Origin: an uncultured Erysipelotrichaceae bacterium
Lineage (GTDB): Bacteria; Bacillota_I; Bacilli_A; RF39; UBA660
NCBI GenBank assembly: GCA_902783315.1
Contig: CACZQK010000038.1
Location: forward strand, 1-47,465
Direction of reading: 5' to 3'
DNA length: 47,465 bases
In this document: piece after piece, positions 16,657 through 24,787 of the stretch
Position numbering within the stretch: the stretch's first letter is position 1
Layout: each line of letters opens with the position of its first letter
Position numbers and translations under genes: made by a program
The notes under the pieces: model-generated
The model's database searches: none
Told to the model about the DNA's origin: nothing
What the model saw: the letters and a program-made list of their open reading frames with translations, nothing else

Positions 16657-18447
16657 TTAAAAACCGCCACCTGTTCCAAAGGAATCTAATTCCTCTTTAG
16701 TAACTGTAATATTGATTCTCATCCGCCTGCTACCACATACAAACAAAGCTTCTCCTTGAGAATAATGCTTAATACTTTCTTTTTCACTCTCATTTAAATC
16801 AATCAATAAAGCTAAATCTTCAACCGCTTGTTTTCGAAGTCCCATAACAAGATAATAAGATGAATTATCAAAAATAGCTTTACCTTGAGTAATAACTGAA
16901 GGATCAGAAAAGTCTGTCGGTTGCTGAGTGATAATAACTGTACCAGTATTATACTTACGAGATCTTCTTTGTAATTGTGCTAAGAAATCTGCACCCAAGG
17001 CATTATTACTTCCTAACAAGACATGAGCCTCATCAACCATTAAAACTGTATCCAAACTAAAATCTAAACACAATCCCCAAGCATATTTCAAAACATTAAA
17101 AAATAAAGCATTTTTTATTGTCGTATCACTATTCATAAGTTCTTTAATATTAAAAACCATAAAGTCACTACCTTTTTTAATAGTAGTATGACCATCAAAA
17201 TAGAATTTTAATTCATTAACAATTGGACGAATTTTTAATTCTAATCGCTCCATAATTTCTCTTTCCTGAGTATGATCCGTCATAGACATAAGTCTTCCTC
17301 GAATCGTTGCATAAACATCACTAAAAGTTGGATAATCACCAGATGTAAAATGAGAAAAGTCTGTATTAAAATCAATACCAAAACGCTTATAAGTATCTTG
17401 AACAACCTCAGAAAACATTGCAAGAACATCTTCTTCAATAGACGGATCATAATATTTCATAAAGGCTTTTAAAAATTGCAAAGTTCTTGTTAAAACAGTA
17501 TAACCTAACCCTTGCTTGATTTCTTCTTCATCAACATCAATAACGATCTCAAGTGGATTGATTAAACCAAAAGTACCACCTTTTCCAATATCAATTGTAT
17601 CTCCACCAAAAGCCTTAGTTAATTCACGAAATTCATCTTCTGGATCAATAATAACGATTTGACAACCATTACGAATATGAGATCTTAATAATAGCTTTGC
17701 AGCAGTAGACTTTCCAGAACCAGATGTACCTAAAATAATCATATTAGCATTATTTCTATTATTCTCTTTTCGAATCTTATATAAAAATTGATTAAATAAA
17801 ATAACCCCTCCAGAAAAATCAACTCCAAGAAGAGTAGAAAGCCCCGGATCTTTAATACTGTCAAAAATAAACGGATACATAGCAGACATAGTAACACTAG
17901 GAATAGGAGTACCAATTCTTTGTTCAATATCCTGAGCAGGGAAAATTGGAAGAATAGATTTTAAGGCCTTTTCCTGTTCAAAACGTAAAGGAATAGCCCT
18001 CAATTCCATCGCATCTAAATAGTTTTTAACATTTAATTTTTTTAATTCTAAATCTTCTTTGGTATCCGCTGTAATCATAATATGCATTTGAAAATCAAAA
18101 TTTCTAGACTGACTACCAGCAATCATTGATGTAAAATATTCCAAACTTTCAGCATCTTGACGAATTCTCTCACGTACTGTTTGGTCTTTTTCATCTTGAT
18201 AACGTTGTTTTAATTCGGCTACTTGCTTATTTAACATCTTTTGCATATCCTGGGCAGGAACCGGAATATGTTTTACAACAATCTTTATTCCGCTCATACT
18301 AGTTAAAGAAGATAAATAACCAGGAGAAATATACTTAGGATAAGAAACAACTGTTAAAATAGTTGCATATTTATCACTAATAAAAAACTCACTAGGTGAA
18401 AAATGTAATCCCTTAGGGGCTAATTGACTTCGTAATCCTGTACTCAT
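16657..18447 (-). CDS. virB4: VirB4-type ATPase, main (C-terminal) part
   Basis: 596 residues, cytosolic ATPase that powers type IV secretion channel assembly and pilus growth. Walker A GTSGSGKST begins at about 240, Walker B VLMVDEAH is at about 468-475, followed by QLQRRSRKYNTGTVIITQQP, the diagnostic VirB4/TraC block. It starts at about the middle of the usual VirB4 N-terminal domain. The missing N-terminal part is encoded by the previous gene, whose TGA overlaps this ATG (ATGA). The two together total 780 residues, the normal VirB4 length. Confidence 0.93.
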   Translation of the reverse strand: MSTGLRSQLAPKGLHFSPSEFFISDKYATILTVVSYPKYISPGYLSSLTSMSGIKIVVKHIPVPAQDMQKMLNKQVAELKQRYQDEKDQTVRERIRQDAESLEYFTSMIAGSQSRNFDFQMHIMITADTKEDLELKKLNVKNYLDAMELRAIPLRFEQEKALKSILPIFPAQDIEQRIGTPIPSVTMSAMYPFIFDSIKDPGLSTLLGVDFSGGVILFNQFLYKIRKENNRNNANMIILGTSGSGKSTAAKLLLRSHIRNGCQIVIIDPEDEFRELTKAFGGDTIDIGKGGTFGLINPLEIVIDVDEEEIKQGLGYTVLTRTLQFLKAFMKYYDPSIEEDVLAMFSEVVQDTYKRFGIDFNTDFSHFTSGDYPTFSDVYATIRGRLMSMTDHTQEREIMERLELKIRPIVNELKFYFDGHTTIKKGSDFMVFNIKELMNSDTTIKNALFFNVLKYAWGLCLDFSLDTVLMVDEAHVLLGSNNALGADFLAQLQRRSRKYNTGTVIITQQPTDFSDPSVITQGKAIFDNSSYYLVMGLRKQAVEDLALLIDLNESEKESIKHYSQGEALFVCGSRRMRINITVTKEELDSFGTGGGF

Positions 18448-18998
18448 ACTGGCATCACCGTCCCAAACTCCGTAGTATTACCCCCATTTAAGAAATTTTC
18501 AAGTACAAATCTTAAATCTGAATTACTAACCAAAGATGCATTTAATCCACAAGTTGCTAAACCATTAATCATTTGACGAACTCTTTTCTGCAATAAATCC
18601 ACATCTTTTCCTTTAAACAGAAAATAATATTCTGTATCAACAACATTATTGCGAATAAAAGCATCTCCTTTTTCAATATCTTGCATAATGAGTTTACGAA
18701 TAGCGGGAGATTTTGTTTCATTAAGTAACAATTGCATTTGAGACATATAAATAGAAATATCCACAGGTCTATCCGCAACAACTAACCAAAATTCATAATC
18801 TATCGTATTATAAAAATTACGAAGACTAATTAATATATTATTTTGCATCTCTGGATCCAAAATAAATATATTTCTAGGAGAAATTTTAACACCCGTTACT
18901 TTAAGATTATCCCGAGTAATAATCATATTATTTTGAATAGTCTTTACAGGTAACCAATCTTCTGTAAAACCACTATTTTTTCCTCTTTTTGTCGCCAA
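18444..18998 (-). CDS. VirB4 N-terminal part encoded separately
   Basis: 184 residues with no ATPase motif. The text DWLPVKTIQNNMIITRDNL, then GVKISPRNIFILDPE, then NTIDYEFWLVV, resembles the N-terminal domain of VirB4/TrbE proteins, where a beta-rich segment begins the protein before the ATPase. The start is a TTG overlapping the VirB3 gene by 26 bases; the first internal ATG would remove a quarter of the conserved part. The end overlaps the ATPase gene by four bases in another frame, so the two chains are probably made by coupled translation and assemble together. A recent frameshift of one virB4 is the alternative. Confidence 0.75.
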   Translation of the reverse strand: MATKRGKNSGFTEDWLPVKTIQNNMIITRDNLKVTGVKISPRNIFILDPEMQNNILISLRNFYNTIDYEFWLVVADRPVDISIYMSQMQLLLNETKSPAIRKLIMQDIEKGDAFIRNNVVDTEYYFLFKGKDVDLLQKRVRQMINGLATCGLNASLVSNSDLRFVLENFLNGGNTTEFGTVMPV

Positions 18999-19296
18999 CT
19001 TTATAACACCAACCTTTCCATCGATATGTCTGTCGATTCGTTAAAAACTCATACATTTCCACAATGATATTTAACATATTATGGTAATAAGGAACTGGAA
19101 TCACCAGAAACCCCGTAATAAGAGCAGGACTCAAAGCAAGAATTGTCACAGCTAAACTTTCTAAAGGAAGAAAAGCAATTAGCAGTAACGTTACTAATAT
19201 CCCACAACTAAACAAGGCTAAATCAAAAGGACGAAACCATCCTAAAATCAATTGCCCACGCTTTGTATTAGCCGGTATTAAATATTGATTATCCAT
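18973..19296 (-). CDS. PrgI/TcpE-like VirB3 membrane protein
   Basis: 107 residues with two closely spaced membrane segments (about 28-48 and 50-70) and a basic C terminus, RWKGWCYKVGDKKRKK. Small size, the N-terminal ...PANTKRGQLILGWFRPFDL, and the position just before virB4 fit the PrgI family, the Gram-positive counterpart of VirB3, which holds VirB4 at the membrane. The ATG follows GGGAGTG. It overlaps the next gene. Confidence 0.8.
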   Translation of the reverse strand: MDNQYLIPANTKRGQLILGWFRPFDLALFSCGILVTLLLIAFLPLESLAVTILALSPALITGFLVIPVPYYHNMLNIIVEMYEFLTNRQTYRWKGWCYKVGDKKRKK

Positions 19297-19314
19297 TTAG
19301 TATCACACTCCCAT

Positions 19315-21438
19315 TTATTTCTTTCCTTGACTATTAGCTCGGTTCATAATATGTCTCATATCTGTACTCATATCGGAAACAGCAGTGTTTGCTTTGCCAA
19401 TTGTCGTACCAATATCCTTATAAGCATCTGCATGATGCCTAACATCTCCAAGATAATCGCCACTATATGTTAAATCAGCTTCGTCCATATCATGACGAGC
19501 ATTACGCCACTCCGTATTAAGTTTATCATTGTCAAAGCCAGTCTTACCAGCTCTAATACCCTTATCCCATTCACTACGTAAATAACTTGCAGTTTGAGAA
19601 TCTTCAATATCAGCCATTACCCCAGTATCAAACCAAGCAGCATTCAAATGATGAACATTCCCTTGCCTATCAATATAATCAAAATTACCAGAAGTATCTT
19701 TAGTTCCCATAGCAGCCTCTAATTCACGGTAATTAAACTGAATTCCTTGCAAACGATGAAAACGATCTTTTGCACTAGAAACTGTACCATAATCTCCTTT
19801 TTTCATAGACTCTTCAACTGCAGTCGTTTTAAATTGTTTGAGCGAGCTAGCAGCAGCTTTATTAGCATCCAATATTCCCTGATCTCGAGTCGCTAAACTT
19901 CTTCCCGAAACCATTCCATATATATCATTGCCAATACGACCAGGTAAAGTAGAATGTGCAGCACGTTGAGCATTTCTCTGGCTTTGAGCTGCTAAAACAG
20001 CCTTAGCAGAAGCGTCTTTGCCCATAAGTGCTTTAGCACCTACATAACCTCCACCAATTGCACCAGCAATGGTAGAACCAAAATTACGTACCCCTCTCAA
20101 CAATTTATTATTAGGATATAAAGCCTTACCTTCTTCAGAAGAAGCTCTATAGTTAGCCGCTGCACTACCAACAATTCCTAAGCCAGCTGTCCCAACAGCC
20201 ATAATTTCTCCAAATCCTCCAAATAAGCTTCCAATGTCTTGCTTTAAACCCAATACCTCTTTGATGAACTTTGGAGCCTGTTTTGCAAAAATAAATAATC
20301 CAAACCAAATAAGAATTAGAGAAAAAATTCCCAATATACCACTACCACTATTAATACGAACACCTGTAGCAATCATTTCTTGGATAATAGCTATAACAAA
20401 ATAAACAGAACCTAATCGAATAAATAAATCTAAATAAGTTGAAGTTAAAGTCTTAACCCAAGCATTAAATGATCCATCCGTTGATCCTTTAGGATTCATA
20501 TAAGCAATAATCGGAATAGGTGCAATTAAGCGTAAAACAACAAGCTTAACAGCTCGAACAGCTACATCAACAGTAAAGCTAAGCATGATAAATGCAAATA
20601 CAAAACCCACTATAGTAGAAATAAAAGGCATATAAGCAAAAACATATTTCTTACTTCCGTTAGTAGAACTAAGTACCGGAATATGATTTGCTAAACTAAA
20701 ATCCGGTTCACAAGTTTCATTAACCATATCAATAATTTCACCAGGATCTGCATCTACTCTAGTATAATTATCAAGTATCTTATCATCTATATTTTGACAA
20801 ATTCTATTAGCATTAAACACAGCATCATCTTTACCATCTTCATGTCTTGGTCTCTGGCCCTCAGGTAATAGATTGATACGATAAAATCCCTTTAATACAG
20901 TCGAAGTAAAGATTCTCGAGGCTGCCTTCAAATTTGAACTATCATTACTAGTAGACATATAATCATTAGAAGTTCCCATAATAAGTCTTCCTAAAGTATT
21001 ATTAGACAAAATACGATTTTGTAAAGAATATAATGTCCCAAATAGTAACCCATTATTATTAATTTGCGCATCAAATTCAGTACTTCCACCAGTTTTTATT
21101 GGAACCATCAAAGTAAGTAAAATTAAAGCAACAACAACCCGAGTTACAAAATTACCTATTCCAGACTTTTTATCAAAGAAAGAATCTGGATTCATTATCC
21201 CACGTAAAATAATCATAGCAAGCTGAAATAACATAAATACACTAAGAATCAACTGAATACGTCCATAAAACTTCATCATCATATTACTAGCAAAAATATC
21301 AGCAGAAGCAACATTAAAAAATAATTGATAAACGATTTCCAAAAGCCAATAAGCCGGCCTATCTAATGTCGAAAAAACTGCTCGAATACCGGAATGAATA
21401 AAATTAGCTGATGCTGTATAAGATTCTCCCAATTGCAC
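19315..21438 (-). CDS. virB6: VirB6/TrbL-like polytopic channel protein
   Basis: 707 residues. The first half holds about six hydrophobic segments with a large loop (about 130-280) between them; MIILRGIMNPDSFFDKKSGIG and the block FAFIMLSFTVDVAVRAVKLVVLRLIAPIPIIAY are typical of Gram-positive VirB6/TrbL proteins. The C-terminal 250 residues are Gly/Ala-rich then hydrophilic, probably cytosolic. VirB6 forms the inner-membrane channel with VirB3 and VirB4. The start codon is uncertain: GTG at 21438 is very near AAGGTG, while a TTG two codons on is better spaced. Confidence 0.85.
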   Translation of the reverse strand: MQLGESYTASANFIHSGIRAVFSTLDRPAYWLLEIVYQLFFNVASADIFASNMMMKFYGRIQLILSVFMLFQLAMIILRGIMNPDSFFDKKSGIGNFVTRVVVALILLTLMVPIKTGGSTEFDAQINNNGLLFGTLYSLQNRILSNNTLGRLIMGTSNDYMSTSNDSSNLKAASRIFTSTVLKGFYRINLLPEGQRPRHEDGKDDAVFNANRICQNIDDKILDNYTRVDADPGEIIDMVNETCEPDFSLANHIPVLSSTNGSKKYVFAYMPFISTIVGFVFAFIMLSFTVDVAVRAVKLVVLRLIAPIPIIAYMNPKGSTDGSFNAWVKTLTSTYLDLFIRLGSVYFVIAIIQEMIATGVRINSGSGILGIFSLILIWFGLFIFAKQAPKFIKEVLGLKQDIGSLFGGFGEIMAVGTAGLGIVGSAAANYRASSEEGKALYPNNKLLRGVRNFGSTIAGAIGGGYVGAKALMGKDASAKAVLAAQSQRNAQRAAHSTLPGRIGNDIYGMVSGRSLATRDQGILDANKAAASSLKQFKTTAVEESMKKGDYGTVSSAKDRFHRLQGIQFNYRELEAAMGTKDTSGNFDYIDRQGNVHHLNAAWFDTGVMADIEDSQTASYLRSEWDKGIRAGKTGFDNDKLNTEWRNARHDMDEADLTYSGDYLGDVRHHADAYKDIGTTIGKANTAVSDMSTDMRHIMNRANSQGKK

Positions 21439-21455
21439 TCACCTTCTTCTTCTTT

Positions 21456-21917
21456 TTACTTAAGTCCACAAATTGAAGTAAAACCAAAAAGGTCCAACAT
21501 TACCTCTACTAATAACGGAATAAAAAATAATAACCCCGCCAATATTAGCCTATGTCCCAACTTCTTTATTGCTTTTGTCATAGATTCATCATCACTATTA
21601 ATAATAACTTTGGCAAAATCAAGACCACTAAGAATAACCACCAAGATTGGTCCAATAATTTTAATAAAATTAAATATTTGTTGCAACAACCAAGCAACAG
21701 AATCTTCATCCGTTGGATCACCTAAAAGAGAATTACAATTCTGATCTTGAATATCTGGAGCAAACCATTTTTCAACACTTTGTGAATCATCTTTTCTATT
21801 AAGTAAATAAGCTGAATCTGAAATAGAATTAGTCACTTCAAAAGCTTTTGCAGAAATAGGAAAAATAGAAAACATAATTCCAATAAAAAACAAACAAGTT
21901 ATCAATTTCGTACGCAT
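21456..21917 (-). CDS. VirB2-like pilin b, with signal peptide
   Basis: 153 residues from the ATG after GGAGTGG. A Sec signal peptide (about 1-25, ending near SAKAFE) is followed by an extracellular segment, then two membrane helices (about 85-105 and 128-148) joined by a short basic loop, the VirB2/TrbC layout. Residues VILSGLDFAKVIINSDDESM and LILAGLLFFIPLLVEVMLDL match VirB2a (22011-22340) over both helices. One Cys lies before the first helix (QNCNSLL) and one at the C terminus (SICGLK), placed as in VirB2a. It is the first gene of the channel operon and may be a second pilin or a channel subunit. Confidence 0.8.
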   Translation of the reverse strand: MRTKLITCLFFIGIMFSIFPISAKAFEVTNSISDSAYLLNRKDDSQSVEKWFAPDIQDQNCNSLLGDPTDEDSVAWLLQQIFNFIKIIGPILVVILSGLDFAKVIINSDDESMTKAIKKLGHRLILAGLLFFIPLLVEVMLDLFGFTSICGLK

Positions 21918-21934
21918 AAAACCACTCCGCAAAT

Positions 21935-21943
21935 ATTATATCA
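21935..21943 (-). promoter_or_regulatory. Extended -10 promoter of the channel operon
   Basis: Minus strand TGATATAAT (21943-21935), 18 bases before the start of VirB2b and after the terminator of VirB2a. No good -35 box; the TG extension may compensate. Confidence 0.5.
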
Positions 21944-21961
21944 TAATAAGTATATCAAAGT

Positions 21962-21991
21962 AAAAAAAAAATAGCAATGAAATTACCATTT
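21962..21991 (-). terminator. Terminator after VirB2a
   Basis: Minus strand AAATGGTAAT, loop TTC, ATTGCTATTT, then a long T run. The ten-pair stem (two G-U pairs) separates VirB2a from VirB2b. Confidence 0.8.
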
Positions 21992-22010
21992 TTTGGTTTA
22001 GAGTAAAAAA

Positions 22011-22340
22011 CTACTGAGTCGCTGAACTCCAACAATTCCACCAACTGCTTGTATCTCCTTCTCCACCTACAGCAACAATATTCATAACAACACCAACTAA
22101 CATTGGAACAAAGAAAATCAAAGCTGCATAGATGAATCTTTTAATTAATCTACCTTGTGCACTTTTTACTTCCTTCTCATCACTAGCAATAACAGCCTTA
22201 CCTAAATCAATCGTACCATAGACAATTAAAGCTATTGGAATAATAATCATAGCAATTCTTATAACTTGTACAATAACGCGAATTAAAGGTAATAACCCAC
22301 CGCAATCATCAGCTGCTCCAATTAAAAATAAATTTGCCAT
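22011..22340 (-). CDS. VirB2-like pilin a, no cleavable signal peptide
   Basis: 109 residues. The N terminus MANLFLIGAADDCGG is short with no Sec signal. Two membrane helices (about 18-42 and 68-90) flank a charged loop, GKAVIASDEKEVKSAQGRLI, in the VirB2 pattern. Cys in DDCGG and in the C-terminal WWNCWSS parallel the two Cys of VirB2b, suggesting a conserved disulfide between the two exposed ends. The gene is alone between a near-consensus promoter and a terminator, as expected for an abundant pilin subunit. Confidence 0.8.
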   Translation of the reverse strand: MANLFLIGAADDCGGLLPLIRVIVQVIRIAMIIIPIALIVYGTIDLGKAVIASDEKEVKSAQGRLIKRFIYAALIFFVPMLVGVVMNIVAVGGEGDTSSWWNCWSSATQ

Positions 22341-22363
22341 AAAACAACCTCTCTTTCAACAAT

Positions 22364-22393
22364 ATTATAATATTTTATGTCAGGTTTTGTCAA
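22364..22393 (-). promoter_or_regulatory. Strong promoter of VirB2a
   Basis: Minus strand TTGACA (22393-22388), 18 bases, TATAAT (22369-22364). Both hexamers are perfect consensus. It begins just after the tadZ stop. Confidence 0.85.
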
Positions 22394-22398
22394 TGAAT

Positions 22399-23415
22399 TT
22401 AACGCCTAAATAGGCCAAATATTCGATTAGAATTGCTTGAATTAGCATTATTTGAGTTTAATAACCCAATTTTTATTAAAAAATCATGAATAATAGCATT
22501 CCTTTTTCTCTCGTCAAGTGGAGGTAAATTATATAAAACTTTAATACCTGCTTCACCCTCAAAATCAAAAACATCGTTATTTAATAACAAGCTTTTATTT
22601 AAAATAACTTTATTCTTAGAAAGTTGATTAAATATTTCCTTATTTCTATGAATTAGTTTGTTTAATTTAATTGTACTAGGTTCTATTAAAAATAAAAGAT
22701 CAGAACAAAAACTAGTATCTTTACAAGAGTTCAAATCAACCAAAATAATATTAGCTTTGGCATACTTCTGAAGAATAGATTTCACTTCATTTTCTTTACA
22801 TGAAATCATACCCTTATCTCGAAATAATTGAAAATCACTCTTTTCTATTTCAATTGCCAAAACGTTTTCATACCCATAAATAATAGCTAACTCTTTCTTT
22901 AACATATATATTAAAGTAGTAGCACCAGCATGATCAGTAACATTGCGAAATCCCATAATAGTAACTCCACTTTTTACTCCATGGTTTGATATAAGGGCAA
23001 CATTAGCCCCAGTATCTTGAGATTCTTGAGTATGAACCATTTTTTTAATGGATTCTACATCTTTTAATGTATTAGGTTTCTTTAACAAATATTTTACACC
23101 AGTTAAATTTGTTGTAAAATTATAAATACCCAAAGATATCAAATGAGATAAAAAATTAGGAGTACACAAACGACTTCCTTCAGGTAGCAAAAAAATAATT
23201 TTTTCTGGGCTTAACCCTTTAGCTAAAAGTTCATAAGAATGTATATCATCATAATTATAAATAGCTGTTACATCTAAAATCATTTTACTATAAAAAAAGT
23301 TCTTAAACATTTCTACAATTTCTGCAACTTCATAAGAACCTGATACACTTTTAATAATATCAACATCTAAATTAGCCAATGCATTTCTCTGTTCATTCGC
23401 TACAATCACATTCAT
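22399..23415 (-). CDS. tadZ: TadZ/CpaE-like ParA-family protein with altered P-loop
   Basis: 338 residues. Residues 1 to about 130 look like the atypical receiver domain of TadZ/CpaE, with ILDVTAIYN in the place of the phospho-acceptor strand and SLGIYNF near the end. The rest is a MinD/ParA-type ATPase in outline, but the P-loop reads MGFRNVTDHAGATTLIYML (about 154-172). The usual K-G-G-x-G-K-T/S is replaced by D-H-A-G-A-T-T, lacking the signature lysines. TadZ proteins often have G-A-T-T here, but the upstream Lys-Gly-Gly is normally kept. It probably directs pilus-machine placement at the membrane or pole, with weak or no ATP hydrolysis. It follows the TadE-like genes. Confidence 0.7.
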   Translation of the reverse strand: MNVIVANEQRNALANLDVDIIKSVSGSYEVAEIVEMFKNFFYSKMILDVTAIYNYDDIHSYELLAKGLSPEKIIFLLPEGSRLCTPNFLSHLISLGIYNFTTNLTGVKYLLKKPNTLKDVESIKKMVHTQESQDTGANVALISNHGVKSGVTIMGFRNVTDHAGATTLIYMLKKELAIIYGYENVLAIEIEKSDFQLFRDKGMISCKENEVKSILQKYAKANIILVDLNSCKDTSFCSDLLFLIEPSTIKLNKLIHRNKEIFNQLSKNKVILNKSLLLNNDVFDFEGEAGIKVLYNLPPLDERKRNAIIHDFLIKIGLLNSNNANSSNSNRIFGLFRR

Positions 23416-23430
23416 AGATTACCAACTTCC

Positions 23431-23892
23431 TTATTTTTTCTTTTCTTTATATATTGTCTTTGTATCACCAGAAATTTTAAAAACATCTAAGTCAAAAATA
23501 TTATCAATAATTGGAATTTCAATATTAATTTTAGTAACTATTCGATAATATACACCATTAGCTCGATCATTTATACTATCATCTGATGTTATCCGAGTAT
23601 TAACAGCAATTTCATCATAACAATATAAATTTTTGTAACCTGGAGTCATCCCATTACAATGGAAAGTACTTCTGTTTGGTTTATAACCAATCTCATTGGC
23701 ATATTTCTCTATATTAGCAGGACATATACCAGATCCACAATCTCCTTCTGCCTTCTCATACTCACTAATAATCTTATTTTTCATACGAAAGGCTTTAGTA
23801 TAGTTAACGTTAAATGCCATATAACCAAGAGCAACAACAATAAAAACCACTATAATGATAACGTTAACAGCACCACCCAAAGAATCTCGCAT
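23431..23892 (-). CDS. TadE-like minor pilin 1
   Basis: 153 residues: MRDSLGGAVN, one hydrophobic helix (about 9-28), then an extracellular domain with four Cys. It is a clear paralogue of the next upstream gene; shared blocks are NYTKAFRMKNK, a C-x-x...C region ending EIGYKPN, LYCYDEI, YYRIVTKINIEIPI and FKISGDTKTI. The layout fits TadE/TadF-type minor pilins. The ATG has GAGGTGAG upstream. Confidence 0.7.
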   Translation of the reverse strand: MRDSLGGAVNVIIIVVFIVVALGYMAFNVNYTKAFRMKNKIISEYEKAEGDCGSGICPANIEKYANEIGYKPNRSTFHCNGMTPGYKNLYCYDEIAVNTRITSDDSINDRANGVYYRIVTKINIEIPIIDNIFDLDVFKISGDTKTIYKEKKK

Positions 23893-23901
23893 CTACTCAC
23901 C

Positions 23902-24348
23902 TCATTTATTTGAAATATCAATCATACGGGTATCTCCCTTTACTTGAAAAAATTCAAGACTCATGATTTCTCGAACAATAGGAATATGAACATCAACTTG
24001 AGTAATAACTCGATAATATGTCTGTTTTCTAGAGGAAGAATTATCTACTTCCATTTGCTTATAACAAAATAGTCCCTCTTTTGATTCATAGTTACGAGGG
24101 CATCTTAAATTAGAAGGAGAATAACCGATGCTTTCAGCGTCTTCACTTATTTTTTTTAAACATGCAGTATCAAGATTGTTAGACTCAAAGCAAGCAGAAG
24201 CCTCATACTGTTCTACAGCAGAAAGAACAATATTCTTCATTTTAAAAGCCTTAGTATAATTAACAGTCATTCCCAAAATTCCTTCTACAATAACTAAAAA
24301 TAAAACAATCAAAACTAAGTTAACAATCCCACCAAAAGCATCTTGCAT
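23902..24348 (-). CDS. TadE-like minor pilin 2
   Basis: 148 residues, paralogue of the previous gene: MQDAFGGIVN, a hydrophobic helix (about 9-30), then NYTKAFKMKN, ESIGYSPSN, LFCYKQM, YYRVITQVDVHIPI, FFQVKGDTRMI. Four Cys in the external domain keep the spacing of the paralogue, suggesting two conserved disulfides. The helix contains a Glu (VIVEG), which the paralogue lacks. Confidence 0.7.
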   Translation of the reverse strand: MQDAFGGIVNLVLIVLFLVIVEGILGMTVNYTKAFKMKNIVLSAVEQYEASACFESNNLDTACLKKISEDAESIGYSPSNLRCPRNYESKEGLFCYKQMEVDNSSSRKQTYYRVITQVDVHIPIVREIMSLEFFQVKGDTRMIDISNK

Positions 24349-24361
24349 TCAGTATTCACTC

Positions 24362-24553
24362 CTATCTTTCTAAAACAATCAAACCAACTGAACCATGATT
24401 ATTATTTGCTCTAGTATTTCCACTAATGTCCTCCCATTGGCCTTGAATTGCACCTTGGATATTAGGCCACATCAACCAGAAGAAGGCAATAACAGCCCCA
24501 ATAGCAATCAAAGTAATTACTGTTAAGTTTAATTCACCTGTAGCTGCTTTCAT
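24362..24553 (-). CDS. Small single-helix pilin (Flp-like candidate)
   Basis: 63 residues: MKAATGELNL, one hydrophobic helix (about 9-30), then a short polar tail. Size, position at the head of an operon with a good promoter, and the neighbouring TadE-like and tadZ genes fit a Flp-type major pilin. It lacks the canonical Flp motif (G with Glu and Tyr shortly after), so the name is inference. Its first six residues share a Gly6 with both TadE-like proteins. AAAGGACG is about twelve bases before the ATG. Confidence 0.6.
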   Translation of the reverse strand: MKAATGELNLTVITLIAIGAVIAFFWLMWPNIQGAIQGQWEDISGNTRANNNHGSVGLIVLER

Positions 24554-24590
24554 ATATTTATCACGTCCTTTCTTACTTTTTCATAAAATA

Positions 24591-24619
24591 ATTATAGCAA
24601 AATTACATTTATTAAACAA
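24591..24619 (-). promoter_or_regulatory. Promoter of the Flp-like/TadE/tadZ operon
   Basis: Minus strand TTGTTT (24619-24614), 17 bases, TATAAT (24596-24591) preceded by TGC, an extended -10. The 230-base gap to tadC holds this promoter and the terminator of the previous unit; nothing else is visible. Confidence 0.72.
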
Positions 24620-24763
24620 TACATTTTATTTTATTTTTTTTAATAACATAGTAACTAAATAAAGGTAAAATAATGATAAAACAATTTCAAACAAATTGTA
24701 AAAAATCAATATTTCAATACTTTTATTCATAATTTAATATGTAACACCTTGACACTTTTATAC

Positions 24764-24787
24764 AAAAAAAAGAGAATAAATCCCTTT
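24764..24787 (-). terminator. Terminator at the end of the tadA-B-C unit
   Basis: Minus strand AAAGGGA, loop TTTAT, TCTCTTT followed by Ts. Seven pairs including one G-U; the stem starts within the tadC stop codon. Confidence 0.72.

Noticed and set aside
16657-18998. Programmed frameshift joining the two VirB4 parts
   Set aside because: No slippery heptamer or downstream hairpin at the overlap; ATGA with a start codon fits coupled translation better.
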